The translations under genes were made by a program, and so were the position numbers. From Phocaeicola plebeius (lineage in GTDB: Bacteria > Bacteroidota > Bacteroidia > Bacteroidales > Bacteroidaceae), in contig NZ_QSQT01000025.1 in assembly GCF_003437535.1 (NCBI RefSeq), positions 1 through 57,427 on the forward strand: a stretch of DNA of 57,427 bases. Direction: 5' to 3'. Shown piece by piece: positions 36,652 to 44,889 of this stretch. How positions within the stretch are numbered: the stretch's first letter is position 1; each line of letters starts with the position of its first letter. The notes below the pieces were generated by a model that was given only the letters and a program-made list of their open reading frames with translations, was not told the origin of the DNA and made no database searches.

Positions 36652-38055
36652 ATGGAAACAATTCGTAGAACAAAAATTGTTGACCTGCTGAAGCGTGAAG
36701 ATTTTGGCGCGATGGTCAATGTGAAAGGTTGGGTGCGTACTCGCCGTGGTAGCAAACAGGTAAACTTTATTGCATTGAATGATGGTTCTACTATAAATAA
36801 TGTGCAGATTGTAGTCGACTTAGCTAATTTTGATGAAGAGTTGCTGAAGTTGATTACAACGGGTGCATGTCTGAGCGTGAATGGAGAACTGGTAAAATCG
36901 GTAGGCTCCGGACAGGCAGCAGAAATTCAGGCACGTGAGATTGAAGTATTGGGTACTTGTGACAATACTTATCCATTGCAGAAAAAAGGACATTCAATGG
37001 AGTTCTTGCGTGAGATTGCTCACTTGCGTCCTCGTACGAATACGTTTGGTGCAGTGTTCCGTATCCGTCATAACATGGCTATTGCGATTCATAAGTTCTT
37101 CCATGAAAGAGGTTTCTTCTATTTCCACACTCCTCTGATTACAGCATCAGACTGTGAAGGTGCCGGACAGATGTTCCAGGTTACTACCATGAACCTCTAT
37201 GATTTGAAGAAAGATGAAAACGGTTCTATTATTTATGATAATGACTTCTTCGGAAAGCAGGCAAGTCTGACAGTTTCCGGACAGTTGGAAGGTGAATTGG
37301 CTGCTACTGCTTTGGGAGCAATTTATACATTCGGACCGACATTCCGTGCGGAAAATTCAAATACACCGCGTCATTTGGCTGAGTTCTGGATGATTGAACC
37401 GGAAGTAGCTTTCAATGACATCAATGACAACATGGATTTGGCAGAAGAATTCATCAAATACTGTGTACAGTGGGCATTGGACAACTGTTATGACGATGTG
37501 AAGTTCTTGAACGATATGTTTGATAAGGGCTTGATTGAACGTCTGCAGGGGGTATTGAAGGAATCATTTGTACGTCTGCCTTATACAGAAGGTATCAAGA
37601 TTCTGGAAGAAGCAGTAGCTAATGGACATAAGTTTGAATTCCCGGTTTACTGGGGCGTGGATTTGGCTTCAGAACACGAACGTTTCCTGGTGGAGGAACA
37701 TTTCAAGCGCCCGGTTATCTTGACGGATTATCCGAAAGAAATCAAGGCTTTCTATATGAAGCAGAATGAAGACGGAAAGACGGTTCGTGCCATGGACGTG
37801 TTGTTCCCGAAAATTGGTGAAATTATTGGTGGGTCAGAGCGTGAAGCAGATTACGACAAACTGTTGACTCGTATTCAGGAACTGAATATTCCGATGAAGG
37901 ATATGTGGTGGTATCTGGATACTCGTAAATATGGTTCATGTCCGCATTCCGGCTTCGGATTAGGCTTTGAACGTCTGCTGTTGTTTGTAACGGGCATGGC
38001 CAATATCCGCGACGTGATACCGTTCCCGCGTACACCGCGTAATGCTGAATTCTAA
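36652..38055 (+). CDS. asnS: Asparaginyl-tRNA synthetase
   Basis: ATG 36652 gives [13 protein letters not shown]; the upstream in-frame ATG at 36631 is close to the terminator and is less likely. The 467-residue class IIb synthetase has an N-terminal OB-fold anticodon-binding domain ([20 protein letters not shown]), motif 2 ([21 protein letters not shown]) and motif 3 ([21 protein letters not shown]). The combination [13 protein letters not shown] and the ending [10 protein letters not shown] fits AsnRS rather than AspRS. Confidence 0.97.
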   Translation: METIRRTKIVDLLKREDFGAMVNVKGWVRTRRGSKQVNFIALNDGSTINNVQIVVDLANFDEELLKLITTGACLSVNGELVKSVGSGQAAEIQAREIEVLGTCDNTYPLQKKGHSMEFLREIAHLRPRTNTFGAVFRIRHNMAIAIHKFFHERGFFYFHTPLITASDCEGAGQMFQVTTMNLYDLKKDENGSIIYDNDFFGKQASLTVSGQLEGELAATALGAIYTFGPTFRAENSNTPRHLAEFWMIEPEVAFNDINDNMDLAEEFIKYCVQWALDNCYDDVKFLNDMFDKGLIERLQGVLKESFVRLPYTEGIKILEEAVANGHKFEFPVYWGVDLASEHERFLVEEHFKRPVILTDYPKEIKAFYMKQNEDGKTVRAMDVLFPKIGEIIGGSEREADYDKLLTRIQELNIPMKDMWWYLDTRKYGSCPHSGFGLGFERLLLFVTGMANIRDVIPFPRTPRNAEF

Positions 38056-38073
38056 AAGAGAATTGTATACAGG

Positions 38074-38105
38074 AAAAAGTCATTCCATGCGGGGTGACTT
38101 TTTTT
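38074..38105 (+). terminator. Intrinsic terminator of asnS
   Basis: AAAAAGTCA (38074-38082) pairs with TGACTTTTT (38095-38103) around a loop with an extra CC/GG pair, followed by more T. Confidence 0.75.
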
Positions 38106-38202
38106 GTGTGTTTGCGATAGAAAAATGTACATAAAATGCGTGATTCTCAAATTATTTTATAATTTTGTAGGTACCTGATAGGTAATTCTAATACTTTTAG
38201 TT

Positions 38203-38694
38203 ATGAAAATACGTTATTTTTTTCTGGTAGCATTTCTAATGCTCTTAGCTGTCGGCAATTCGATGGCCCAGGCTGTGCAGGAGAAGACTCCCGTCAATTT
38301 GCAGGGAGTTTGGCAGATGTGTTTCTATCGTTCTAATTCTCCGGATATACCGGGTGAACTTAAGACAAGTAATTCCTTGAAGATTCTTTCTGACGACGGA
38401 CGCTTTATCAATTTGTTGATGATGCAGACGGGAGCCGTTATTTTGGGATATGGAACTTATGAGATGAATAGTGAAGGAGTATATACGGAATGTGTGGAGA
38501 AAAATGTGCATCTTCCTCAATTGAATGGAAAGAAAAATGAAATGCACTTTGATTTGAAAGAAAACGGTACGTTGATGTATGTGAAGTATTTCCTGGAGAG
38601 CGATGCCAACGGGAATAAGATTGATTCCTGGTGTCATGAAATCTGGAAGAAAGTAGAGATGTCACCGGTTTATCCGGGCGATGAGTTACGTTGA
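38203..38694 (+). CDS. Small exported protein, DUF4488-like
   Basis: The 163-residue protein starts with a clear signal peptide (MKIRYFFLVAFLMLLAVGNSMAQ). The mature ~140 residues form a single lipocalin-like beta domain (NLQGVWQMCFYRS, LKILSDDGRFINLL, GYGTYEMNSEGVYTE, ENGTLMYVKYFL). This pattern fits the Bacteroidetes DUF4488 family, whose function is unknown. It stands alone between two terminators. TAATTTTG at 38160-38167 may be its -7 element, but no good -33 is visible. Confidence 0.75.
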   Translation: MKIRYFFLVAFLMLLAVGNSMAQAVQEKTPVNLQGVWQMCFYRSNSPDIPGELKTSNSLKILSDDGRFINLLMMQTGAVILGYGTYEMNSEGVYTECVEKNVHLPQLNGKKNEMHFDLKENGTLMYVKYFLESDANGNKIDSWCHEIWKKVEMSPVYPGDELR

Positions 38695-38718
38695 CGGAAA
38701 TGAGATAATAAACCGGGA

Positions 38719-38764
38719 AAAGGCCGTTGCGACAGGATGTCCGTAACGGCCTTTCCTTGTTTTA
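38719..38764 (+). terminator. Hairpin terminator after the DUF4488-like gene
   Basis: A 10-bp perfect GC-rich stem (38719-38728 with 38745-38754) is followed by a weak T-rich tract (CCTTGTTTT). Confidence 0.65.
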
Positions 38765-38823
38765 TGGCATTAAAGTGTGATTCATAATCAATCGGTTATC
38801 CCGCGAAAAAAAGCTTAAAATTT

Positions 38824-38853
38824 TTGTCGGTTAAAAGAAAAACCGTACCTTTG
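38824..38853 (+). promoter_or_regulatory. Promoter of rplM-rpsI, with ~118-nt leader
   Basis: TTG at 38824-38826 (inside TTTTTG) and TACCTTTG at 38846-38853 have a 19-base spacer. The start near 38860 leaves a leader of about 118 nt before the GTG of rplM. That is long enough for an autoregulatory ribosomal-protein leader. Confidence 0.8.
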
Positions 38854-38978
38854 CAAGCCGATTATTATCAACTAGTGATAAATTTTTAATTCTGAGTGCT
38901 TTATCCTTCTTTGTCCGGGAAGAATAGGGAGGTAGGAATTTGTTTTTTAGTAGTTAACATTTTAAAAAAGATTTAAGA

Positions 38979-39440
38979 GTGGATACTTTAAGTTACAAGA
39001 CCATTTCTGCAAACAAGGAAACAGCAACTAAAGAATGGGTTGTTGTGGATGCTACCGATCAGGTTGTAGGCCGTCTCGGTGCGAAAGTTGCAAAGTTGTT
39101 GAGAGGTAAGTACAAACCTAACTTCACCCCTCACGTAGACTGCGGTGATAACGTAATTATCATCAATGCAGACAAAGTGAAATTTACAGGTAAGAAAATG
39201 ACCGACAAGGTTTACCTGAGCTATACCGGCTATCCTGGTGGCCAGCGTGAGATTACTCCGGCTCGTCTGTTGGCGAAACCGAATGGCGCTGAAAAATTGA
39301 TGAAAAGAGTAGTAAAAGGTATGCTTCCTAAGAATCGTCTGGGAGCTAAGTTGCTGGGTAACTTGTATGTTTACGAAGGAAGTGAACACAAACACGAAGC
39401 CCAGACCCCGAAAGTAATTGATATTAATTCACTTAAATAA
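38979..39440 (+). CDS. rplM: 50S ribosomal protein L13
   Basis: The start is the rare GTG at 38979: the following residues (MDTLSYKTISANKETATKEW) match the normal N-terminus of Bacteroidetes L13, and no upstream ATG is in frame. Conserved L13 blocks are WVVVDATDQVVGRLGAKVAKLLRGK, YTGYPGG and VKGMLPKNRLG. The 153-residue length is usual. It forms an operon with rpsI six bases downstream. Confidence 0.97.
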   Translation: MDTLSYKTISANKETATKEWVVVDATDQVVGRLGAKVAKLLRGKYKPNFTPHVDCGDNVIIINADKVKFTGKKMTDKVYLSYTGYPGGQREITPARLLAKPNGAEKLMKRVVKGMLPKNRLGAKLLGNLYVYEGSEHKHEAQTPKVIDINSLK

Positions 39441-39446
39441 TAAAGA

Positions 39447-39833
39447 ATGGAAGTAGTAAATGCATTAGGCAGACGTAAAAGCGCAGTAGCTCGCGTTTTC
39501 GTAAGCGAAGGTACAGGAAAGATTACTATTAACAAGAGAGACCTTGCACAGTACTTTCCATCAACTATTCTTCAGTATGTAGTTAAACAGCCGTTGAACA
39601 AATTGGAAGTGGCTGAAAAATATGATATCAAAGTTAACTTGTGCGGTGGTGGTTTCACTGGTCAGTCTCAGGCTTTGCGTCTGGCTATCGCTCGTGCACT
39701 GGTTAAAATCAATCCGGAAGATAAGAAGGCTCTTCGTTCTGAAGGTTTCATGACTCGCGATTCTCGTTCTGTTGAACGTAAGAAACCGGGACGTCCGAAA
39801 GCACGTCGTAGATTCCAGTTCAGTAAACGTTAA
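39447..39833 (+). CDS. rpsI: 30S ribosomal protein S9
   Basis: The 128-residue protein has the S9 hallmarks ALGRRKSAVARVFV, GGGFTGQSQALRLAIARAL and the basic C-terminal end ARRRFQFSKR, which reaches the P-site tRNA. It follows rplM in the usual order. Confidence 0.98.
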   Translation: MEVVNALGRRKSAVARVFVSEGTGKITINKRDLAQYFPSTILQYVVKQPLNKLEVAEKYDIKVNLCGGGFTGQSQALRLAIARALVKINPEDKKALRSEGFMTRDSRSVERKKPGRPKARRRFQFSKR

Positions 39834-39837
39834 CGAG

Positions 39838-39965
39838 GGGACAAGTTGGATAAGGGACAAGTTAGCAAGGTGGTTCACTCGGTGGGTCTGTCCTTGTTGC
39901 CTCGTCAACTGATACCTCGTCACCTAAAGAAGCGTTTAGTATCTAAACTGTCAGGATTCTTCCTG
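39838..39965 (+). other. Structured, repeat-containing leader between rpsI and rpsB
   Basis: The 209-base gap holds a direct repeat GGGACAAGTT (39838-39847 and 39854-39863). CTTGTT/CTCGTC-rich sequence at ~39892-39922 can pair imperfectly with it. Two perfect small hairpins follow: GTTTAG-TAT-CTAAAC (39934-39948) and CAGGA-TTCT-TCCTG (39952-39965). No TAnnTTTG promoter is seen, so rpsB may be read from the rplM promoter. This could be a leader that senses S2. Confidence 0.4.
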
Positions 39966-40042
39966 CAAGCTCTTGTCGGAAAGACTACCGGGCAGTTGGT
40001 TCAATAAACAAAAAAGAAAGTAAACGATTAAAATTAAAAACA

Positions 40043-40882
40043 ATGTCAAGAGTAAATTTTGATACATTATTGGAGGCTGGTTGCCACTTCGGACACCTTA
40101 AAAGAAAGTGGAACCCTGCAATGGCTCCTTATATTTTCATGGAACGCAACGGTATTCATATCATCGATTTGAACAAAACTGTTGCTAAAGTTGAAGAAGC
40201 TGCTGAAGCTTTGAAACAAATCGCAAAATCAGGAAAGAAAATCCTGTTCGTTGCTACTAAGAAACAAGCTAAACAAGTTGTAGCTGAGAAAGCTGCTTCT
40301 GTAAATATGCCGTACGTAATCGAACGTTGGCCGGGTGGTATGTTGACTAACTTCCCGACAATCCGTAAGGCTGTGAAGAAAATGGCTACTATCGACAAAT
40401 TGACAAACGATGGTACTTACTCAAACTTGTCAAAGAGAGAAGTTCTTCAGATTTCTCGTCAGCGTGCTAAGTTGGAAAAGAACTTGGGTTCTATCGCTGA
40501 TTTGACTCGTCTGCCGTCTGCATTGTTCGTAGTAGACGTATTGAAAGAAAACATCGCAGTTCGTGAAGCTAACCGTCTGGGTATTCCTGTATTTGCTATC
40601 GTAGATACTAACTCAGATCCTTCAAACATCGATTTCGTAATTCCGGCAAACGATGACGCTACTAAATCAGTAGAAGTTATCTTGGATGCTTGCTGCGCTG
40701 CAATGGCAGAAGGCTTGGAAGAAAGAAAAGCTGAAAAGGTAGATATGGAAGCTGCTGGTGAAAATGCACCGAAAGCTGCTAAGAAAAAAGCTACCAAAGC
40801 TCGCATGGATAAAGCTGAAGAAGATGCAATCAACGCATCTAAGGCTGCTGCGTTCATGAGCAAGGATGAAGAAGAAGCTTAA
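40043..40882 (+). CDS. rpsB: 30S ribosomal protein S2
   Basis: The 279-residue S2 shows LLEAGCHFGHLKRKWNPAM, YIFMERNGIHIIDL and ERWPGGMLTNFPTIRKA. The C-terminal tail is Ala/Lys/Glu-rich (KAAKKKATKARMDKAEEDA) and longer than in E. coli, as is common in Bacteroidetes. Confidence 0.98.
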   Translation: MSRVNFDTLLEAGCHFGHLKRKWNPAMAPYIFMERNGIHIIDLNKTVAKVEEAAEALKQIAKSGKKILFVATKKQAKQVVAEKAASVNMPYVIERWPGGMLTNFPTIRKAVKKMATIDKLTNDGTYSNLSKREVLQISRQRAKLEKNLGSIADLTRLPSALFVVDVLKENIAVREANRLGIPVFAIVDTNSDPSNIDFVIPANDDATKSVEVILDACCAAMAEGLEERKAEKVDMEAAGENAPKAAKKKATKARMDKAEEDAINASKAAAFMSKDEEEA

Positions 40883-40893
40883 TCAATAAAGTA

Positions 40894-40970
40894 AGTTGAG
40901 AATTGAAAATTGAAAATTGGGAAAACTGTATTCTCAATTCTCAATTCTCAATTCTCAACTTTGTTTTTAA
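40894..40970 (+). repeat. Long hairpin built of tandem TTGA(A/G)AA repeats
   Basis: The 26-base arm at 40894-40919 (GAATTGAAAATTG-type repeats) pairs with 40935-40960 (CAATTCTCAATTCTC-type repeats) with only two A-C mismatches. It is followed by TTTGTTTTT. The arms are themselves short tandem repeats. It lies between rpsB and tsf and could act as a partial terminator or a 3'-end stabiliser. Confidence 0.75.
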
Positions 40971-41003
40971 GAACATTACTAACTCAAAATAAAAGATATT
41001 ATT

Positions 41004-41996
41004 ATGGCTGTAAGTATGGCTGATATCACCAAGCTTCGTAAAATGACTGGAGCTGGTATGATGGACTGTAAGAACGCTTTGGCAGAATCAGAAGGCGATT
41101 TCGACAAAGCAATGGAAATTATCCGTAAAAAAGGACAGGCTGTAGCTGCAAAACGTTCTGACCGTGAAACTTCAGAAGGTTGCGTGTTGGCAAAATCAAC
41201 TGGTGACTACGCTGCAATGATTGCTTTGAAGTGTGAAACTGACTTCGTTGCAAAGAACGCAGATTTCGTAGCATTGACTCAGGCTATCCTGGATGCTGCT
41301 ATCGCTAATAAGTGCCAGACTTTGGATGAAATCAAGGCTTTGCCTATGGGTAACGGTACTATTGCTGATGCAATTGTAGAACGTAGTGGTATCACTGGTG
41401 AAAAGACTGAATTGGATGGTTTCAATTTCGTATCAGGTGCTTGCACTGCTGTTTACAACCACATGAATAAGAATCAGCTTTGTACAATCGTTGCATTCAA
41501 CAAAGAATGCGATGCTCAGGTAGCTCATGAAATCTGTATGCAGATTGCTGCCATGAACCCGATTGCAATTGATGAAGCTGGTGTTCCTGAATCTGTAAAA
41601 CAGGAAGAAATCAATGTAGCTATTGAAAAGACTAAGGCTGAACAGGTACAGAAAGCTGTTGAAGCTGCTTTGAAGAAAGCTGGTATCAATCCTTCTCACG
41701 TAGATAGCGAAGAGCACATGGAAAGCAACATGGCTAAGGGATGGATTACTGCTGAAGATGTAGCTAAAGCTAAAGAAATCAAGGAAAAAGTAGCTGCAGA
41801 AAAAGCTGCTAACTTGCCTGAGGCTATGATTGAAAATATCGCAAAAGGCCGTCTGGGTAAATTCTTGAAAGAAGTTTGCTTGCTGAAACAGGAAAGCATC
41901 ATGGATCCGAAGAAGACTGTTGCTGATGTATTGAAAGCTGCTGATCCGGAACTGGCTGTTGCAGACTTCAAACGTTTCACTTTGCGTGCTGAATAA
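41004..41996 (+). CDS. tsf: Elongation factor Ts
   Basis: The 330-residue protein has the N-terminal UBA-like domain with KLRKMTGAGMMDCKNALAES, the core with CETDFVAKNADF, and the C-terminal coiled-coil and module (KEVCLLKQESIMD). It exchanges GDP for GTP on EF-Tu. It is longer than E. coli Ts (283 aa) by an extension in the core and helical region, which is usual for Bacteroidetes. Confidence 0.97.
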   Translation: MAVSMADITKLRKMTGAGMMDCKNALAESEGDFDKAMEIIRKKGQAVAAKRSDRETSEGCVLAKSTGDYAAMIALKCETDFVAKNADFVALTQAILDAAIANKCQTLDEIKALPMGNGTIADAIVERSGITGEKTELDGFNFVSGACTAVYNHMNKNQLCTIVAFNKECDAQVAHEICMQIAAMNPIAIDEAGVPESVKQEEINVAIEKTKAEQVQKAVEAALKKAGINPSHVDSEEHMESNMAKGWITAEDVAKAKEIKEKVAAEKAANLPEAMIENIAKGRLGKFLKEVCLLKQESIMDPKKTVADVLKAADPELAVADFKRFTLRAE

Positions 41997-42018
41997 TTTA
42001 TTAGGATGCAATATTCTT

Positions 42019-42051
42019 TCGGGCGTGCCTTTTGGTACGCCCGATTTGTTT
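42019..42051 (+). terminator. Intrinsic terminator of the ribosomal operon
   Basis: TCGGGCGT (42019-42026) pairs with ACGCCCGA (42037-42044); the loop adds a CC/GG pair and TTTGTTTT follows. It ends rpsB-tsf transcription. Confidence 0.85.
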
Positions 42052-42184
42052 TACGGTTACTTGGTTCAAGTAGCCGTTTTTTATTGATTATTATCAGGAA
42101 AAGTAATCTTCCAAGCAGGATTATTTTGTATTTTTGCTGTCGGAAAACATAGAATGGAATTCTAACTTTTAAACAAAATAGATT

Positions 42185-43699
42185 ATGGCAAAGAAAGCGC
42201 TTTTAATGATTCTGGACGGTTGGGGTTGTGGCGACCGTCAAAAAGATGATGTAATCTTCAATACTCCGACTCCTTACTGGGACAGTCTGTTGGCTAACTA
42301 TCCTCATTCACAGCTGCAGGCCAGCGGTGAAAATGTAGGTTTGCCTGACGGCCAGATGGGTAACTCGGAAGTAGGTCACTTGAACATCGGTGCAGGCCGT
42401 ATCGTATATCAGGATTTGGTGAAGATTAACCGTGCATGTGCCGACAACAGCATTATGCAGAACAAGGAAGTAGTAGCTGCTTTCTCATACGCAAAAGAAC
42501 ATGGAAAAAACATCCACTTCATGGGATTGACTTCCAATGGTGGTGTACACTCTTCTTTGGAACACTTGTTCAAATTGTGTGACATTGCAAAGGAATACGG
42601 ACTGGAAAATACTTTCATCCACTGCTTCATGGACGGTCGTGATACAGACCCGAAGAGCGGTAAGGGATTCATTGAACAGCTGACTGCTCATTGCGAAAAA
42701 TCAGCTGGAAAGATTGCTTCTATCGTAGGACGTTTCTATGCAATGGACCGTGACAAACGTTGGGCACGTGTGAAAGAAGCATACGATTTGCTGGTAAATG
42801 GTATAGGTAAGAAAGCTACCGACATGGTACAGGCTATGCAGGAATCATACGATGAAGGTGTAACAGACGAATTCATCAAACCGATTTCTACTGCAAACTT
42901 CGACGGTACTATCAAGGAAGGTGATGTAGTTATCTTCTTCAACTACCGTAACGACCGTGCAAAAGAATTGACTATCGTATTGACTCAGCAGGATATGCCG
43001 GAAGAAGGCATGAAGACCATCCCGGGATTGCAGTACTACTGTATGACTCCGTATGATGCTTCATTCAAAGGTGTACATATCTTGTTCGACAAGGAAAACG
43101 TACAGAATACATTGGGCGAATACCTTGCAAGCAATGGCAAGACTCAGCTGCACATCGCAGAAACTGAAAAATATGCCCATGTAACCTTCTTCTTCAACGG
43201 TGGACGTGAAACTCCGTATGACAACGAAGACCGTATCCTGGTTCCTTCACCGAAGGTAGCTACTTACGACTTGAAGCCGGAAATGAGCGCATACGAAGTA
43301 AAAGATAAACTGGTAGAAGCTATCGGTACACAGAAATATGACTTCATCGTAGTGAACTATGCAAACGGTGACATGGTAGGTCATACAGGTATCTATGAAG
43401 CAATTGAAAAGGCTGTAGTAGCTATCGACAATTGTGTGAAAGATACAGTAGAAGCTGCTAAGGCTAACGGTTATGAAGTCATCATCATTGCTGACCACGG
43501 AAATGCAGATCATGCATTGAATGAAGACGGTACACCGAACACAGCTCACTCTTTGAATCCGGTTCCGTTTGTATATGTAACTGAAAACAAAGACGCCAAA
43601 GTAGAAAATGGTGTATTGGCCGATGTTGCTCCTTCTATCCTGCACATTTTGGGTATGGCACAGCCGTCTGAAATGACAGGTCGCGACCTGATTAAATAA
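42185..43699 (+). CDS. gpmI: 2,3-bisphosphoglycerate-independent phosphoglycerate mutase
   Basis: The 504-residue alkaline-phosphatase-superfamily enzyme interconverts 3- and 2-phosphoglycerate. Visible residues are the N-terminal metal Asp in LMILDGWG, catalytic Ser61 in [17 protein letters not shown], and the C-terminal metal motif [17 protein letters not shown] at 42130-42137 may be the -7 element, with no clear -33. Confidence 0.97.
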   Translation: MAKKALLMILDGWGCGDRQKDDVIFNTPTPYWDSLLANYPHSQLQASGENVGLPDGQMGNSEVGHLNIGAGRIVYQDLVKINRACADNSIMQNKEVVAAFSYAKEHGKNIHFMGLTSNGGVHSSLEHLFKLCDIAKEYGLENTFIHCFMDGRDTDPKSGKGFIEQLTAHCEKSAGKIASIVGRFYAMDRDKRWARVKEAYDLLVNGIGKKATDMVQAMQESYDEGVTDEFIKPISTANFDGTIKEGDVVIFFNYRNDRAKELTIVLTQQDMPEEGMKTIPGLQYYCMTPYDASFKGVHILFDKENVQNTLGEYLASNGKTQLHIAETEKYAHVTFFFNGGRETPYDNEDRILVPSPKVATYDLKPEMSAYEVKDKLVEAIGTQKYDFIVVNYANGDMVGHTGIYEAIEKAVVAIDNCVKDTVEAAKANGYEVIIIADHGNADHALNEDGTPNTAHSLNPVPFVYVTENKDAKVENGVLADVAPSILHILGMAQPSEMTGRDLIK

Positions 43700-43726
43700 G
43701 AATCCACAGTGATTTAGAATATAGAG

Positions 43727-43767
43727 CCGGGGTTCGTTATCGGAAGATAATGGACTCCGGTTTTTTT
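43727..43767 (+). terminator. Intrinsic terminator of gpmI
   Basis: A 15-bp stem (43727-43741 with 43746-43760, three G-U pairs) is closed by the tetraloop GGAA and followed by seven T. Confidence 0.9.
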
Positions 43768-43830
43768 ATGCGTTATGCCAGTACAATGATACTTCAGATA
43801 GTAGGAACGCTGGTAATGCAGTCTTGGACA

Positions 43831-43876
43831 AAATAAAAAGCCGCAAAGTAAATAAAAGGAATTACTTTGCGGCTTT
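43831..43876 (-). terminator. Terminator of rpmH (minus strand)
   Basis: A 15-bp perfect stem (43837-43851 with 43862-43876) is followed on the minus strand by a T-rich tract. It lies 18 bases beyond the rpmH stop. Confidence 0.85.
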
Positions 43877-43894
43877 CTGTCAAAACAGAGTTTA

Positions 43895-44056
43895 TTATGC
43901 TTTTACTCCGTTGTATTCATCAGATACAGTTAATTTTTTGCGGCCTTTAGCGCGACGTGCTGCCAATACTCGGCGACCGTTTGCGGTAGCCATTCTTTCA
44001 CGGAAACCGTGTTTGTTTCTTCTCTTTCTGTTAGAGGGTTGGAATGTTCTTTTCAT
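43895..44056 (-). CDS. rpmH: 50S ribosomal protein L34
   Basis: This 53-residue gene is easy to miss because of its size. Read on the minus strand it starts [20 protein letters not shown] and continues with [19 protein letters not shown], the L34 consensus. The extended acidic C-terminus (SDEYNGVKA) is as in other Bacteroidetes. Its start at 44056 is fixed by the conserved MKRTFQPS. It has its own promoter and terminator and is divergent from efp. Confidence 0.97.
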   Translation of the reverse strand: MKRTFQPSNRKRRNKHGFRERMATANGRRVLAARRAKGRKKLTVSDEYNGVKA

Positions 44057-44101
44057 TTTCGTATATACTATTTTATGTTATTATTCCATGCGTTCGGGCT
44101 G

Positions 44102-44131
44102 CAAAATTAGTGACTTTTTTTTAATAATCAA
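44102..44131 (-). promoter_or_regulatory. Promoter of rpmH
   Basis: On the minus strand, TAATTTTG (complement of 44102-44109) is preceded by TTG (complement of 44129-44131) with a 19-base spacer. Confidence 0.75.
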
Positions 44132-44160
44132 AGTGCTAAATCATTTTTAGACAAATCTTT

Positions 44161-44191
44161 TTGCGTTTTTTCGCGATTTAGATTAATTTTG
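44161..44191 (+). promoter_or_regulatory. Promoter of efp
   Basis: TTG at 44161-44163 and TAATTTTG at 44184-44191 are spaced by 20 bases. The start near 44198 gives a ~50-nt leader. Confidence 0.75.
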
Positions 44192-44246
44192 CAACCGTAT
44201 TCAGAGAATAAATCAAACTATTACATAATAATAAAGGATTTAAGTT

Positions 44247-44813
44247 ATGATTAATGCTCAAGACATTAAAATCGGAACCGCTATCCGTATGGATGGCAAA
44301 TTGTATTTCTGCATTGACTTCCTGCATGTAAAACCGGGTAAAGGAAACACTTTCATGCGTACAAAACTGAAAGATGTGGTAGACGGATATGTATTGGAAC
44401 GTCGTTTCAACATCGGTGAAAAACTGGAAGATGTACGTGTAGAACGTCGTCCTTATCAGTTCTTGTACAAAGAAGGTGATGATTATATTTTCATGAACCA
44501 GGAAACTTTCGAACAGGTGCCTATCGCTCATGACCTGATTGAAGGTGTAGACTTCCTGAAAGAAGAAATGATTGTAGAAGTTGTTTCTGATGCTTCTACT
44601 GAAACTATCTTGTTCGCAGAATTGCCGGTAAAAGTTCAGCTGAAGGTTACTTACACTGAACCGGGTCTGAAAGGTGATACTGCTACTAACGCTACTAAGC
44701 CTGCTACTGTAGAAACTGGAGCTACAGTACGTGTTCCGTTGTTCATCAACCAGGATGAAACTATCGAAGTAGATACTCGCGACGGTTCTTACGTAGGTCG
44801 TGTAAAAGCTTAA
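44247..44813 (+). CDS. efp: Elongation factor P
   Basis: The 188-residue protein has the three beta-barrels of EF-P. The tip of domain I reads KPGKGNTF with Lys32 at the position that is modified in many bacteria. The C-terminal signature ends in IEVDTRDGSYVGRVKA. It relieves stalling at polyproline. The ATG follows an AT-rich leader containing AAAGGA. Confidence 0.97.
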   Translation: MINAQDIKIGTAIRMDGKLYFCIDFLHVKPGKGNTFMRTKLKDVVDGYVLERRFNIGEKLEDVRVERRPYQFLYKEGDDYIFMNQETFEQVPIAHDLIEGVDFLKEEMIVEVVSDASTETILFAELPVKVQLKVTYTEPGLKGDTATNATKPATVETGATVRVPLFINQDETIEVDTRDGSYVGRVKA

Positions 44814-44840
44814 TGCTGACAGACACTGAATTTCAGATAA

Positions 44841-44884
44841 AAAAAGAAAGCCGTACTGGATGATTCCGGTGCGGCTTTCTTTTT
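44841..44884. terminator. Bidirectional terminator between efp and the GH43 gene
   Basis: A 20-bp stem (44841-44860 with 44865-44884, two G-U pairs) with loop TGAT has A-rich and T-rich flanks that serve both strands. It ends efp (+) and the GH95-GH43 operon (-). Confidence 0.92.
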
Positions 44885-44889
44885 GTCGT

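Noticed and set aside
43824..44150. 108-aa plus-strand frame
   Set aside because: It is antisense to rpmH and crosses its terminator and promoter.
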